Notes: generated by a model from the sequence alone, not told the origin. Counted from the first letter of the stretch, positions 47,737 to 56,913 are shown. The stretch is 64,000 bases of DNA from Pelagibacterales bacterium SAG-MED11 (GCA_014654265.1 JACWDI010000001.1:62001-126000); one strand, 5' to 3'. A program made the numbers and translations.

Positions 47737-48633
47737 ATGCACTTTGTTGAGAAAGAACCTAAGCAAAAAAGATCTAATTTTGTTGAGAAATTAAAATCGA
47801 ATAAAATTTTAAGAGTTCCAGGAGCTTACAATCCTTTAACAGCAAAGTTAATTGAGGAAATAGGTTATGATGCTGTTTATGTTTCAGGAGGAGTAATGGC
47901 TAATGATCTTGGATTTCCAGATATTGGTCTAACTACTTTACAGGATGTTAGTACAAGATCTTATTTAATATCAAGAGTTACAAATCTTCCTACAATCGTT
48001 GATATAGATACAGGATTTAAATCTTGTAAAGAAACTGTTGAAACATTTGAAGAGTTTGGAATTACTGCTGTACATTTAGAAGATCAAATTGAAAGGAAAA
48101 GATGTGGGCACTTGGATAATAAAGAATTAATAACAACTGAAACTATGGTTAAAAAAATTAAAGAATGTGTTGCTTCAAGAAAAGATGAGAATTTTAAGAT
48201 TATTGCTAGATCAGATGCAAAGAGTGTTGAGGGTATCGATAAAATGATTGAAAGATGCAAAGCCTATGTAGACGCTGGAGCTGAAATAGTTTTTCCTGAG
48301 GCTTTACATGATGAAAAAGATTTTGAAAAAGTGAGAAAAGAGTTGTCATGCTACTTACTCGCGAACATGACCGAATTTGGAAAAACCAAATTATTCAACT
48401 ATAAAGAATTAGAAACATTTGGTTATAATATTGTTATTTATCCAGTTACAACGCAACGTTTAGCAATGAAAAATGTTGAGGACGGATTACGAGACATTTA
48501 TGCAAATGGACACCAAAACAATATTATAGATAGAATGCAAACTAGAAAAAGACTTTACGAGCTTGTTGATTATGAAAAATATAACAGTTTAGATGAAAAA
48601 ATTTATAATTTTAGTACTGAAGGACATGAGTGA
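47737..48633 (+). CDS. prpB: Methylisocitrate lyase
   Basis: 298 residues, PEP mutase/isocitrate lyase superfamily. VPGAYNPLTAKLIEEIGYDA, VDIDTGF (metal Asp), LEDQIERKRCGH (the KRCGH active-site loop with the catalytic Cys) and IARSDA are clear. It splits methylisocitrate to pyruvate and succinate. It overlaps prpC by one base with the preferred prpC start. Confidence 0.96.
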   Translation: MHFVEKEPKQKRSNFVEKLKSNKILRVPGAYNPLTAKLIEEIGYDAVYVSGGVMANDLGFPDIGLTTLQDVSTRSYLISRVTNLPTIVDIDTGFKSCKETVETFEEFGITAVHLEDQIERKRCGHLDNKELITTETMVKKIKECVASRKDENFKIIARSDAKSVEGIDKMIERCKAYVDAGAEIVFPEALHDEKDFEKVRKELSCYLLANMTEFGKTKLFNYKELETFGYNIVIYPVTTQRLAMKNVEDGLRDIYANGHQNNIIDRMQTRKRLYELVDYEKYNSLDEKIYNFSTEGHE

Positions 48634-49757
48634 TGAGTGATGAAATTAAAAAAGGTTTGCTTGGAATAGTGGTAGATGAAACTGAAGTTTCAAAAGTTAT
48701 GCCTGAAATTAACTCTTTAACTTATAGAGGATATGCTGCGCAAGATTTATGTGAATATTGTAGGTTTGAAGAAGTTGCCTATTTAATTTTAAATAAAGAT
48801 TTACCAAATACAATAGAATTAAGAAAATTTGAAAAGGAAGAAAAAAACAATAGAGATTTATCTAAAGATCTTTACTCAATCATCAAAAAAATGCCAAAAA
48901 AATCTCATCCAATGGATGTTGCTAGAACAGCTGTCAGCATAATGGGACTTGAGGATAAAGAAACCACTGACTCTTCTCAAGAAGCAAATACAAGAAAAGC
49001 AATACGAATTTTGGCAAAAACCCCAACTGCACTAGCTGCTTTTTACAGAGTAAGAAAAGGAAAAAATATTATTAAGCCTAAGAAAAATTTAACTATGGCT
49101 GAAAATTTTTTTTATATGTGTTTTGGTAAAGTTCCACAAAAAGAAATAGTAAAAGCTTTTGATGTTTCTTTAATTCTTTATGCTGAGCATAGTTTTAATG
49201 TGTCAACTTTTACAGCAAGAACTATTACAAGTAGCTTATCTGATATTCATGGGGCTATTACTGGTGCAATAGCAAGTTTAAAAGGTCCTCTTCATGGTGG
49301 AGCTAATGAGGAAGTAATGCATATGATGAATAAGATTAAGAAACCTGAAAATGCACTTAAATGGATAAATAAAGCCTTAGATAATAAAGATGTTGTAATG
49401 GGATTTGGTCATAGAGTTTATAAGTCTGGAGACTCTAGAGTCCCAACTATGAGAAAATATTTCGCAAAAGTAGCAAAAATCAAAAAGGATAAAAAATTTG
49501 AAAAAATTTACGATATTGTTGAAAAAGTAATGATTGAAAGAAAAAATATTCATCCTAATGTTGATTACCCTACTGGACCTACCTACCATTTAATGGGTTT
49601 TGATACAGATTTTTTCACACCAATATTTGTTATTTCTAGAATTACAGGTTGGTCAGCACATATTATGGAACAACATGCGGCTAATAAATTAATAAGACCT
49701 TTAGCAAGTTACAAAGGAAATCAGCACAGAAAAGTTGTTCAGTTAAACCAAAGATAA
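48633..49757 (+). CDS. prpC: 2-methylcitrate synthase
   Basis: 374 residues of the citrate synthase family. Catalytic histidines lie in GPLHGGANEEVM and GFGHRVYK, and the Asp is near FDTDFFTPIF. DYPTGPTYHLMGF is typical of short methylcitrate synthases. The ATG at 48633 overlaps the prpB stop (TGATG); a GTG one codon earlier is the alternative start. With prpD and prpB it forms the methylcitrate cycle for propionyl-CoA. Confidence 0.93.
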   Translation: MSDEIKKGLLGIVVDETEVSKVMPEINSLTYRGYAAQDLCEYCRFEEVAYLILNKDLPNTIELRKFEKEEKNNRDLSKDLYSIIKKMPKKSHPMDVARTAVSIMGLEDKETTDSSQEANTRKAIRILAKTPTALAAFYRVRKGKNIIKPKKNLTMAENFFYMCFGKVPQKEIVKAFDVSLILYAEHSFNVSTFTARTITSSLSDIHGAITGAIASLKGPLHGGANEEVMHMMNKIKKPENALKWINKALDNKDVVMGFGHRVYKSGDSRVPTMRKYFAKVAKIKKDKKFEKIYDIVEKVMIERKNIHPNVDYPTGPTYHLMGFDTDFFTPIFVISRITGWSAHIMEQHAANKLIRPLASYKGNQHRKVVQLNQR

Positions 49758-50387
49758 TTATTTTTCAATTTTTGCAAAGCGTGTATTCCATAATATTTCA
49801 CATTTAAAATTGTATCTTTTTACAAACTCATCTATTGCTACTTTTACCTCTGGCGCTTGTGCACCCAGGTTATAATCATCGCATAATATTGTTCCATTAG
49901 ACTTCACAACTTCTATACAGCTTTCAAGATCATTTTTAACTGTTTCGTAAGCATGTCCACCGTCTAAGAATACATAATCGATTTTGGACATGTCAATTTT
50001 TTTTAGAACTGAATTAGAATTTCCTTTAATTAAATCAATATTATTTTTAAATTTACTTAATAAGTCTTGTACTGCTTCTTTGCTATATGGATTTTGTCTT
50101 TTTATAAATTTAAAATATAAATTTTTCAAGGGATTAGAAAAACTTGTATTAGGTATTACTTCAGATTTATTTTCTTCATTTTCTTCAAACAAATCAAGAC
50201 CTATGTATTTAAAGTCATCTTTATGTATCTTGTGAAGTAACTCACAAATGTTCCGTGCTGTTACACCATGAAAAACACCAACTTCTAAAAATACTTTTGG
50301 TCTTTTGCTATTTATCTCTTGTAGAAAAAAATCACCAACACCTTTTTGTTTAAAACTTGTCTTTCTAAAATATTTCTTATATTTCAA
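49758..50387 (-). CDS. Class I SAM-dependent methyltransferase (Methyltransf_24 type)
   Basis: 209 residues. The AdoMet-binding loop is LEVGVFHGVTARNI (about residues 37-50). Motif post-I IGLDLFEEN and the YVFLDGGHAYETVKNDL segment near residue 135, followed by GTILCDDYN, match the class of O-methyltransferases often found with sugar or surface-modifying genes. Substrate unknown. It is convergent with prpC, zero gap. Confidence 0.82.
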   Translation of the reverse strand: MKYKKYFRKTSFKQKGVGDFFLQEINSKRPKVFLEVGVFHGVTARNICELLHKIHKDDFKYIGLDLFEENEENKSEVIPNTSFSNPLKNLYFKFIKRQNPYSKEAVQDLLSKFKNNIDLIKGNSNSVLKKIDMSKIDYVFLDGGHAYETVKNDLESCIEVVKSNGTILCDDYNLGAQAPEVKVAIDEFVKRYNFKCEILWNTRFAKIEK

Positions 50388-50391
50388 TTTT

Positions 50392-50565
50392 TTAATCTAA
50401 GTCTAAATCACCACATTGTACTTTTGTAAAAATACAAGTTGTGTAATGATGTGTAGTTTTAACATCTTTGTATATTCCACGAGCGGTCCCTTCTACAGTT
50501 CCTGTGACCGTATTACAATTTGAAAGAAACAATAAAATAAAATAGATTAAATATTGTTTTTGCAC
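50392..50565 (-). CDS. Small lipoprotein, entericidin-like (57 aa)
   Basis: A 58-codon frame with GTG start at 50565, 5 bases after the nrdB stop. The N-terminus has a hydrophobic stretch and a lipobox ending LSNC (Cys17), then NTVTGTVEGTARGIYKDV, which resembles the short helical part of entericidin-type lipoproteins, and an extra C-terminal part with two cysteines. Coding status is supported by the lipobox and lack of stops only. Confidence 0.5.
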   Translation of the reverse strand: MQKQYLIYFILLFLSNCNTVTGTVEGTARGIYKDVKTTHHYTTCIFTKVQCGDLDLD

Positions 50566-50570
50566 AGAAT

Positions 50571-51587
50571 TTAACTAAATGCTTCTACCCAGGTTCCTTG
50601 AGTTGATGCTTTAGAATACTCAGTAGCTCTACCTTCAAAGAAGTTCATGTGTTCGACAGCATTTAACATAGTATCTAACCATCCTAATGGATTTTTTTGA
50701 ACATCATAAATTGGTTCTAAGCCTAGCTGGACCAATCTTCGGTTTCCAATAAATCTAATATAGTCTTTAACTTCTTTTGCAGTAAGACCTTCCATCGGGC
50801 CCATTTCAAAAGCAAGATCTATGAAAGCATCTTCATGTTCAATAATGGTTCTACATGCTTCATAAAGTTCTTTCTTAAGTTTTGCATTCCAAATCTCAGG
50901 ATTTTCCTTAATGAATTCTTTGAAAATTCTTATCATTGAATTACAGTGTAGTGTTTCATCTCTAACGGACCAAGTAACTATTTGGCCCATGCCTTTCATC
51001 TTGTTATGTCTTGGAAAGTTTAAAAGAATAGCAAAACTTGCGAACAACTGTAAACCTTCTGTGAATGCACTAAAAACTGCAACTGTTTTCGCTATGTCTT
51101 CTTTCGAACTCATATCAAAATTTTGCATGTAATCGTACTTATCTTTCATTTCTTTATACTTCATGAAAGCTGAGTACTCAGACTCTGGCATACCAATTGT
51201 ATCTAAAAGATGCGAGTAGGCAGCAATATGAACTGTTTCCATTGATGCAAAAGCAGTCATCATCATTAAAACTTCAGTGGGTTTAAATACAGTTGTATAA
51301 TGTCTTAAATAACAATTACTGACTTCAACATCCGCTTGAGTAAAAAATCTAAATATTTGAGTTAATAAATTTTTTTCTGATTGAGACAGATTTTTTTGCC
51401 AATCTCTAACATCGTCACCTAGAGGTACTTCTTCAGGTAACCAATGAATTCTTTGTTGTGTTAGCCATGCATCATAACACCATGGATATCTAAATGGTTT
51501 ATAAACAGGATTTTCAACTAATAGTCCCATTTTCTTTGGTTGGATTATTTCTTTTTTTTCTGTTTTTATTTTTTCTGCTACTGACAT
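50571..51587 (-). CDS. nrdB: Ribonucleoside-diphosphate reductase beta subunit (class I)
   Basis: 338 residues from ATG 51587; a GTG three codons upstream (51596) is less likely because GAGGAG lies 8 bases before the ATG and touches the GTG. Carboxylate-bridged di-metal ligands are visible in FASMETVHIAAYSHLL and RDETLHCNSM and in IEHEDAFIDLAF. It generates the radical for NrdA. It overlaps nrdA by 10 bases. Confidence 0.95.
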   Translation of the reverse strand: MSVAEKIKTEKKEIIQPKKMGLLVENPVYKPFRYPWCYDAWLTQQRIHWLPEEVPLGDDVRDWQKNLSQSEKNLLTQIFRFFTQADVEVSNCYLRHYTTVFKPTEVLMMMTAFASMETVHIAAYSHLLDTIGMPESEYSAFMKYKEMKDKYDYMQNFDMSSKEDIAKTVAVFSAFTEGLQLFASFAILLNFPRHNKMKGMGQIVTWSVRDETLHCNSMIRIFKEFIKENPEIWNAKLKKELYEACRTIIEHEDAFIDLAFEMGPMEGLTAKEVKDYIRFIGNRRLVQLGLEPIYDVQKNPLGWLDTMLNAVEHMNFFEGRATEYSKASTQGTWVEAFS

Positions 51588-53518
51588 GATAGACACTCCT
51601 CGTATTCTGGTTCTTCGTTAGTTTGTTGATTTTTAGACTTATATACATTGGCTGTCACATCAGTTGATTTTGAATCATTGATATTTTCAGCTCTTTGAAT
51701 TGATTTTGATCTACAGTAATAAAGGCTTTTTAATCCTTTTTTCCATGCATCAAAATGAATTCTATGTAATTCTTTTTTGTGAACATCTGCTGGTAAAAAT
51801 AAGTTAACTGATTGAGCTTGAGAAATAAATGGTGTTCGATCTCCACTTAATTCAATAATCCATTTTTGATTCAACTCAAATGCAGTTTTAAAAACATCTT
51901 TCTCTAAGTCAGTTAAAAAATCTAGATGTGAAACTGATCCTTGATTAGTTGTGATTGTAGACCAAGTTTCATCATCATTTTTTCCATGACTATCTAAGAT
52001 TTCTTCAAGATATCTGTTTCTGACATTAAAAGACCCTGATAAAGTTTTATGAGTATAACTGTTAGCAGCAATAGGCTCTACACCTGGTGAGGCTCCACCA
52101 CAAATAATTGAAATAGAAGCTGTAGGTGCAATTGCAGTTTTATTTGAAAATCTTTCTTGAAAACCATATTCTGCTGCATCAGGACACGCACCTCTCTCTT
52201 CAGCTAAATTTTTTGATGCTTTATTAACCTGTTCATCAATTTGTTTAAATATTTTTTTATTCCAGGATTTTGCCATTACAGACTCAAGTGGAATTCTATT
52301 TTTTTGTAAAAAAGAATGAAAACCCATTACACCTAAACCAACACTTCTTTCTCTCTCAGCTGAATATTTAGCATCTCTAAACTGGTCTGGAGCTTTATTA
52401 ATAAAATCAGATAAAACATTATCCAAAAATCTCATTACATCTCCAATCATATCTGGATCATCTTTCCACTCATCATATTTTTCTAAGTTTAAAGAAGATA
52501 AACAACAAACAGCTGTTCTATCATTGCCATCTTTATCTATTCCTGTAGGTAAAGTTATTTCACTACATAAGTTCGATGTTTTAACTGTTAAGTTTGCAAG
52601 CTTATGATGTTGAGGAATTAATCTGTTAACTGTATCAATATAAATAATATAAGGTTCCCCAGTTTCAATTCTAGCTGTTAATAGTCTAATCCATAAGTTT
52701 CTAGCTGAAACTGTTTGTTGTACTGTGCCATCTGCAGGACTTTTTAATGCCCATTGCTCATCTGTTTCAACTGCACGCATAAATGCATCTGAAAGTAAAA
52801 CACCATGGTGTAAGTTTAATGCTTTTCTATTTGGATCACCACCTGTAGGTCTTCTCATCTCTATAAACTCTTCTATTTCAGGATGATCAACTGGAAGATA
52901 ACAAGCAGCAGAACCTCTTCTTAATGAACCTTGGCTGATTGCCATTGTTAAAGAGTCCATTACTTTTATAAATGGAATTATTCCAGAAGTTTTTCCAACT
53001 TTACCAATTTTCTCTCCTATAGATCTTAAGTTACCCCAATAGCTTCCAATACCTCCACCCTTCGCAGCTAACCAAACATTTTCACTCCAAAGATCTAAAA
53101 TACCACCAAGACTATCTGATGCTTCATTTAAAAAACATGAAATCGGTAATCCCCTTTTAGTTCCACCATTGGATAATACTGGTGTTGCCGGCATAAACCA
53201 TAAATTGCTTATGTAATTGTAAATTCTTTGAGCATGTAAATTATCGTCTGCATAAGAGCTTGCGACACGAGCAAATAAATCTTGGAAAGACTCATTGTGA
53301 CCAAGATATCTATCTTTCAAAGTCGCCTTGCCAAAATCAGTTAAGTTAGAGTCTCTGGAACGATCAATCTTAATAATTATGCCTTTCTCATTTTGAAAAA
53401 GTTCTGTTTCACTATTTAGTGAAAAAAGGTCAGGTCTGTTATTTCTTTCTACTTCTTTGACTTCTGGGCTATATTCGGAGACAGCTTTCTTCAGGGCCTG
53501 CGATAGAATTTTATTCAT
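51578..53518 (-). CDS. nrdA: Ribonucleoside-diphosphate reductase alpha subunit (class I)
   Basis: 646 residues. The active-site cysteine region SNLCSEITLP, the CCLSSLNLEKY block, the radical-transfer Tyr pair in LYYCRSKS and the C-terminal redox pair CLSC are present. It is shorter than the roughly 750-residue enterobacterial form, and no ATP-cone pattern is seen at the N-terminus, so the usual dATP activity switch may be missing (inference). It makes deoxyribonucleotides with NrdB. Confidence 0.95.
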   Translation of the reverse strand: MNKILSQALKKAVSEYSPEVKEVERNNRPDLFSLNSETELFQNEKGIIIKIDRSRDSNLTDFGKATLKDRYLGHNESFQDLFARVASSYADDNLHAQRIYNYISNLWFMPATPVLSNGGTKRGLPISCFLNEASDSLGGILDLWSENVWLAAKGGGIGSYWGNLRSIGEKIGKVGKTSGIIPFIKVMDSLTMAISQGSLRRGSAACYLPVDHPEIEEFIEMRRPTGGDPNRKALNLHHGVLLSDAFMRAVETDEQWALKSPADGTVQQTVSARNLWIRLLTARIETGEPYIIYIDTVNRLIPQHHKLANLTVKTSNLCSEITLPTGIDKDGNDRTAVCCLSSLNLEKYDEWKDDPDMIGDVMRFLDNVLSDFINKAPDQFRDAKYSAERERSVGLGVMGFHSFLQKNRIPLESVMAKSWNKKIFKQIDEQVNKASKNLAEERGACPDAAEYGFQERFSNKTAIAPTASISIICGGASPGVEPIAANSYTHKTLSGSFNVRNRYLEEILDSHGKNDDETWSTITTNQGSVSHLDFLTDLEKDVFKTAFELNQKWIIELSGDRTPFISQAQSVNLFLPADVHKKELHRIHFDAWKKGLKSLYYCRSKSIQRAENINDSKSTDVTANVYKSKNQQTNEEPEYEECLSCQ

Positions 53519-53527
53519 ATTTAAAGT

Positions 53528-53567
53528 ATTATAATTTGTTATTTATACGAAAACAACTATATGTTGT
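53528..53567 (-). promoter_or_regulatory. nrdAB promoter with overlapping palindromic operator
   Basis: Minus strand: TTGTTT (53551-53556), 17 bases, TATAAT (53528-53533), an almost ideal promoter 10 bases before the nrdA ATG. A perfect 15-base palindrome ACAACTATATGTTGT (53553-53567) covers the -35 box. It resembles NrdR boxes, but the spacing differs from the usual 16-base consensus and no clear second box is seen. Confidence 0.5.
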
Positions 53568-53679
53568 ATGCGCTTTAAGTTAATATACTATATAAACAGT
53601 AAATCAATAGAACATTTATAGAACATAATGAAAAAAATATCAATAAAAAAAGAGAAAAAAAGGTAAGTAATTAACAATA

Positions 53680-55134
53680 ATGTCAGAAAAATTAAAAATT
53701 GATCCCTACGGATTTAGAGAATACGACGCCCGATGGTTGTATAAAAAAGATATTAATCTTTCAGGAATTACGAATCTGGGTAAAGGGCTAGGTTCACAGA
53801 TTATAAAACATACAAATAAAAATAATCCAAGAATAATTGTAGGACATGATTATAGATCATATAGTGAAGAAATTAAAAGTGCACTAATAAGTGGATTAAT
53901 TTCAACTGGATGTTTTGTTGAAGATATAGGTTTATCTTTGTCACCAATGGTTTACTTCGCACAATTCAATTTAGATGCTGATGGGGTTGCAATGGTAACA
54001 GCCAGTCACAACGAAAATGGTTGGACAGGGGTAAAAATGGGAATCAAAAAGGGATTAACCCACGCACCGGAAGAAATGAAGGAATTAAAAGAAATTACAT
54101 TACAAGAAAAATTTGTTCAAGGAAAAGGAAACAAAAAAGAAATCAAAAATTTTGATAGAATATATAAAGAAGATCTAATCAAAAAGAATAAAATTAAAAA
54201 AAAGATCAAAGCAGTAGTTGCTTGTGGTAATGGAACTGCAGGAATTTTTGCACCAGATATTTTAAGACAAACTGGTTGTGAAGTAATTGAATTAGATTGT
54301 AATCTTGATTGGACTTTTCCAAAATATAATCCAAATCCTGAAGATTTAGAAATGTTACATGAAATTGCAAAAGCTGTTAAAGAAAATAATGCTGATATTG
54401 GCTTTGGCTTCGATGGAGATGGTGACAGAGTTGGAGTAATAGATGATGAAGGAAATGAAATTTTCTCTGATAAAATAGGTTTACTAATTGCAAGAAATTT
54501 ATCCAATAAACATAATAATTCTAAATTTGTTGTAGATGTTAAATCTACCGGTTTGTATTCAAATGACAAAGTACTGATTAAGAATAAGTGTGAAACAATT
54601 TATTGGAAAACTGGTCACTCACACATTAAAAGGAAAGTTAATAATGAAAAAGCTTTAGCAGGATTTGAAAAAAGTGGACACTTTTTTTTCAATCAACCTT
54701 TAGGATATGGATATGATGATGGTATTAACTCAGCAATCCAAGTTTGTCATTTAATAGATGATCAAGGCAAAAAAGTCAGTGAAATAGTAAATCAGCTACC
54801 AAAAACTTTTCAATCACCAACAATGGCACCTTTTTGTGAAGATAAAGAAAAATATGAAGTTGTTGAAGATATAAAAAAAGAGATTGAAAAAAGTAAAAAA
54901 GAAAAAATTAAGATTGATAACCAAGAAATAAGTGAAATATTAACTGTTAACGGTATAAGATTTTCATTTAAAGATGGATCTTGGGGATTAATTAGAGCTT
55001 CATCTAATAAACCGTCATTAGTTGTAGTAACTGAAAGTCCAACTTCTGATGAAAGAAAACTTAAAATATTTTATTTTATTGATGAATTGCTAAAAAAAAC
55101 AGGAAAAATTGGAGAGTACGATCAAAAGATATAA
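53680..55134 (+). CDS. Phosphomannomutase / phosphoglucomutase
   Basis: 484 residues, alpha-D-phosphohexomutase family. The phosphoserine loop is VTASHNENGW (about residues 105-114), the Mg loop is GFDGDGDRVGVI (about 244-255), and the sugar loop is GFEKSGHFFF. It interconverts hexose 1- and 6-phosphates for NDP-sugar synthesis. Sugar preference cannot be read. It could feed the glucosylglycerate pathway. Confidence 0.9.
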   Translation: MSEKLKIDPYGFREYDARWLYKKDINLSGITNLGKGLGSQIIKHTNKNNPRIIVGHDYRSYSEEIKSALISGLISTGCFVEDIGLSLSPMVYFAQFNLDADGVAMVTASHNENGWTGVKMGIKKGLTHAPEEMKELKEITLQEKFVQGKGNKKEIKNFDRIYKEDLIKKNKIKKKIKAVVACGNGTAGIFAPDILRQTGCEVIELDCNLDWTFPKYNPNPEDLEMLHEIAKAVKENNADIGFGFDGDGDRVGVIDDEGNEIFSDKIGLLIARNLSNKHNNSKFVVDVKSTGLYSNDKVLIKNKCETIYWKTGHSHIKRKVNNEKALAGFEKSGHFFFNQPLGYGYDDGINSAIQVCHLIDDQGKKVSEIVNQLPKTFQSPTMAPFCEDKEKYEVVEDIKKEIEKSKKEKIKIDNQEISEILTVNGIRFSFKDGSWGLIRASSNKPSLVVVTESPTSDERKLKIFYFIDELLKKTGKIGEYDQKI

Positions 55135-55138
55135 GTAA

Positions 55139-56269
55139 TTAATTCTTATTATCCATATCACTTTCAGAAGTATTATCTATTTGAGACTCATCTTGGCTTT
55201 GATTAGTAGATTGATCACTATAAAATTTTTTTATTAATTCTTCCTCTTTCTTTTTTTGCTCTAAATCAAATTTTTGTTCCCATTCTTTAATTCTTTGATT
55301 TTCTTGTTTAATTCTTTCTTCTTCTTCAGCTTTTTGTTTTAAGGCTATTTCTTTTTCCTGTTCAGCTATTTTTTCCTCTTCTTGCTCTCTTTTAAGTGCT
55401 ATAGCCCGTTCTCTTTCTTCTTTTTCTCTTAAAAATTTCTCTTTTTCTTCAGCTTTAAACTTTTCCTCTTTTAAACTTAACTCCTCCTCTATTACTCTTT
55501 GCTCTGCTTCCTCTTTTAATAATTGTCTTTCTATTTCTTGTACCCTTTCAGACTCTAATTGACGTAATCTATCTTCAGTTTCCCTTAATTTTTCTTCCTC
55601 ATATTTTAACTTTCTAGCAGCTTCTCTTATTCTCTGTTCTTCATCTAATCTTTGTTGTCTTTCAAACTCTTTAACTTCAAGTTGCCGCTGTCTTTCAGCT
55701 TCTTTTAGTTCTCTTAATTTTTCTGCCTCAATATCTTTAGCCTTAATAGCATCCTGTTTAGCTTTAATTTTTTCTTCTCTTATTCTTTGTCTTTCTAACA
55801 TTTTAATTCTAAGCTCTTCCTCTTTAAGTTTTCGAGCATCTTCTCTAATTTTTTTAGCTTGTTCATCTTTTATTCTTTGATTCTCAATTTTTAGCCTTTT
55901 GGCCTCAATTTTTTTTCTTTTTTCTTCGTTTTTTTGAACCTGTTTTTCATTTTCAAGAATTAATTTTTTTTGAGCTAGTATTTGTTTTTTTTCTTCTCTA
56001 ATTAAATCTAATCTTTCTTTTTGGGCTTGTTTTTTTTGATTTTCTAAATCTCTTTTTTCATCTAATTCTCTCTGTCTCTCTTGTCTTTTCTTCTGTTTCT
56101 CTCTTTCTTTTTTAAGATTATGATAAATATTACCTAATTTATTTTTAGTTTCCTCTATTACTTCAAAAGGATTAACTTTAATCTTATCTAGTTTGATATT
56201 TTTATTTATTAGGGACTGAATATTTTTAAAATTTTTGTCTTTTTTCTTATTGTTTTTTTTTAAACCCAT
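55139..56269 (-). CDS. Long charged coiled-coil / single-alpha-helix protein, hypothetical
   Basis: 376 residues. After a basic N-terminal 60 residues, almost all of residues 60-350 is Glu, Lys, Arg and Gln with regular Leu/Ile (for example KKRQERQRELDEKR and LREKEERERAIALKR), ending in a Ser/Asp/Gln-rich acidic tail. Such sequence forms a long helix or coiled coil. No membrane span is predicted. Composition prevents reliable family naming. The upstream 192-base gap holds no gene. Confidence 0.7.
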   Translation of the reverse strand: MGLKKNNKKKDKNFKNIQSLINKNIKLDKIKVNPFEVIEETKNKLGNIYHNLKKEREKQKKRQERQRELDEKRDLENQKKQAQKERLDLIREEKKQILAQKKLILENEKQVQKNEEKRKKIEAKRLKIENQRIKDEQAKKIREDARKLKEEELRIKMLERQRIREEKIKAKQDAIKAKDIEAEKLRELKEAERQRQLEVKEFERQQRLDEEQRIREAARKLKYEEEKLRETEDRLRQLESERVQEIERQLLKEEAEQRVIEEELSLKEEKFKAEEKEKFLREKEERERAIALKREQEEEKIAEQEKEIALKQKAEEEERIKQENQRIKEWEQKFDLEQKKKEEELIKKFYSDQSTNQSQDESQIDNTSESDMDNKN

Positions 56270-56461
56270 ACAAAAAATTTAACAATTTTAAAATATTTTA
56301 AATAGATCACATGTGGTTAAATTGAGTTTAAAATTTTAATTAAAAGTCCGTATTATTAAAAAAATTAATAAAATACAATTTTTACGTGTAATTTAAAGTC
56401 TAATTTTTTTAAATAAATTAATTTTTTTGAAACAAGAATCATGTACTAGCAATTTAGATTT

Positions 56462-56767
56462 ATGTTTAAGAATTTATTTATATTAGCTTGTATTTTATTA
56501 TTATCAAATTGCACTACTCCTACATCTGCGTTTTTAGGGCCAATTTTTACTGGAGCTAAAACTGGTAGTGTTTATCAAGCATCTTTATCTTATGGTAGTA
56601 ATAGAATTATTGATAAAATGAGAAAAGTTAGCCAAAATAATTTTCAGGAAATGAACTTATTAACATCTGATTTATCAACTGATGATAGAAATCCCCTAGT
56701 ATTGATTGCATACAAAGTTTCAAAAATCGAAATATCTGAAGTAAAAGAGCCAGAACCCTTACCTTAA
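56462..56767 (+). CDS. Small lipoprotein, hypothetical
   Basis: 101 residues with a lipobox ending LSNC (Cys17) after a short hydrophobic signal. The mature part includes a Gly/Tyr-rich segment (GAKTGSVYQASLSYGSNRII) and a helix, ending EPEPLP. Not recognised. The start ATG is the first in frame and gives a normal signal peptide. Confidence 0.7.
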   Translation: MFKNLFILACILLLSNCTTPTSAFLGPIFTGAKTGSVYQASLSYGSNRIIDKMRKVSQNNFQEMNLLTSDLSTDDRNPLVLIAYKVSKIEISEVKEPEPLP

Positions 56768-56854
56768 AATTTTTTATTAACAAATTAGTAAAACCCTAAT
56801 TTTCAATTATTAAGAGTTTTGAATGTTGACGAGAATCGCTTAAAATTTAATTAA

Positions 56855-56912
56855 GGGTGGTAGAGGGAGACTGAAGCCACCCCACCCCCCTATCTAAAAG
56901 AGATAGCTTTTT
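56855..56912 (+). ncRNA. GC-rich hairpin element with terminator-like end, upstream of a DUF2061 gene
   Basis: In an AT-rich surrounding this 58-base block is unusually GC-rich. GGGTGG (56855-56860) pairs with CCACCC (56877-56882), a C-run follows, then CTATCT (56890-56895) pairs with AGATAG (56901-56906), followed by TTTTT (56908-56912) directly against the ATG at 56914. It may be a small RNA with its own terminator or an attenuator leader. A possible -35 box TTGACG lies at 56826-56831. Confidence 0.5.
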
Positions 56913-56913
56913 A

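Noticed and set aside
54117-54569. A 150-codon minus-strand ORF opposite the phosphomannomutase gene
   Set aside because: Antisense shadow of a gene with complete catalytic motifs; low-complexity Ser/Leu composition.
55139-56269. The charged coiled-coil gene as a TolA or TonB-like protein
   Set aside because: It has no membrane anchor and no recognisable C-terminal domain of either family; similarity is only in composition.
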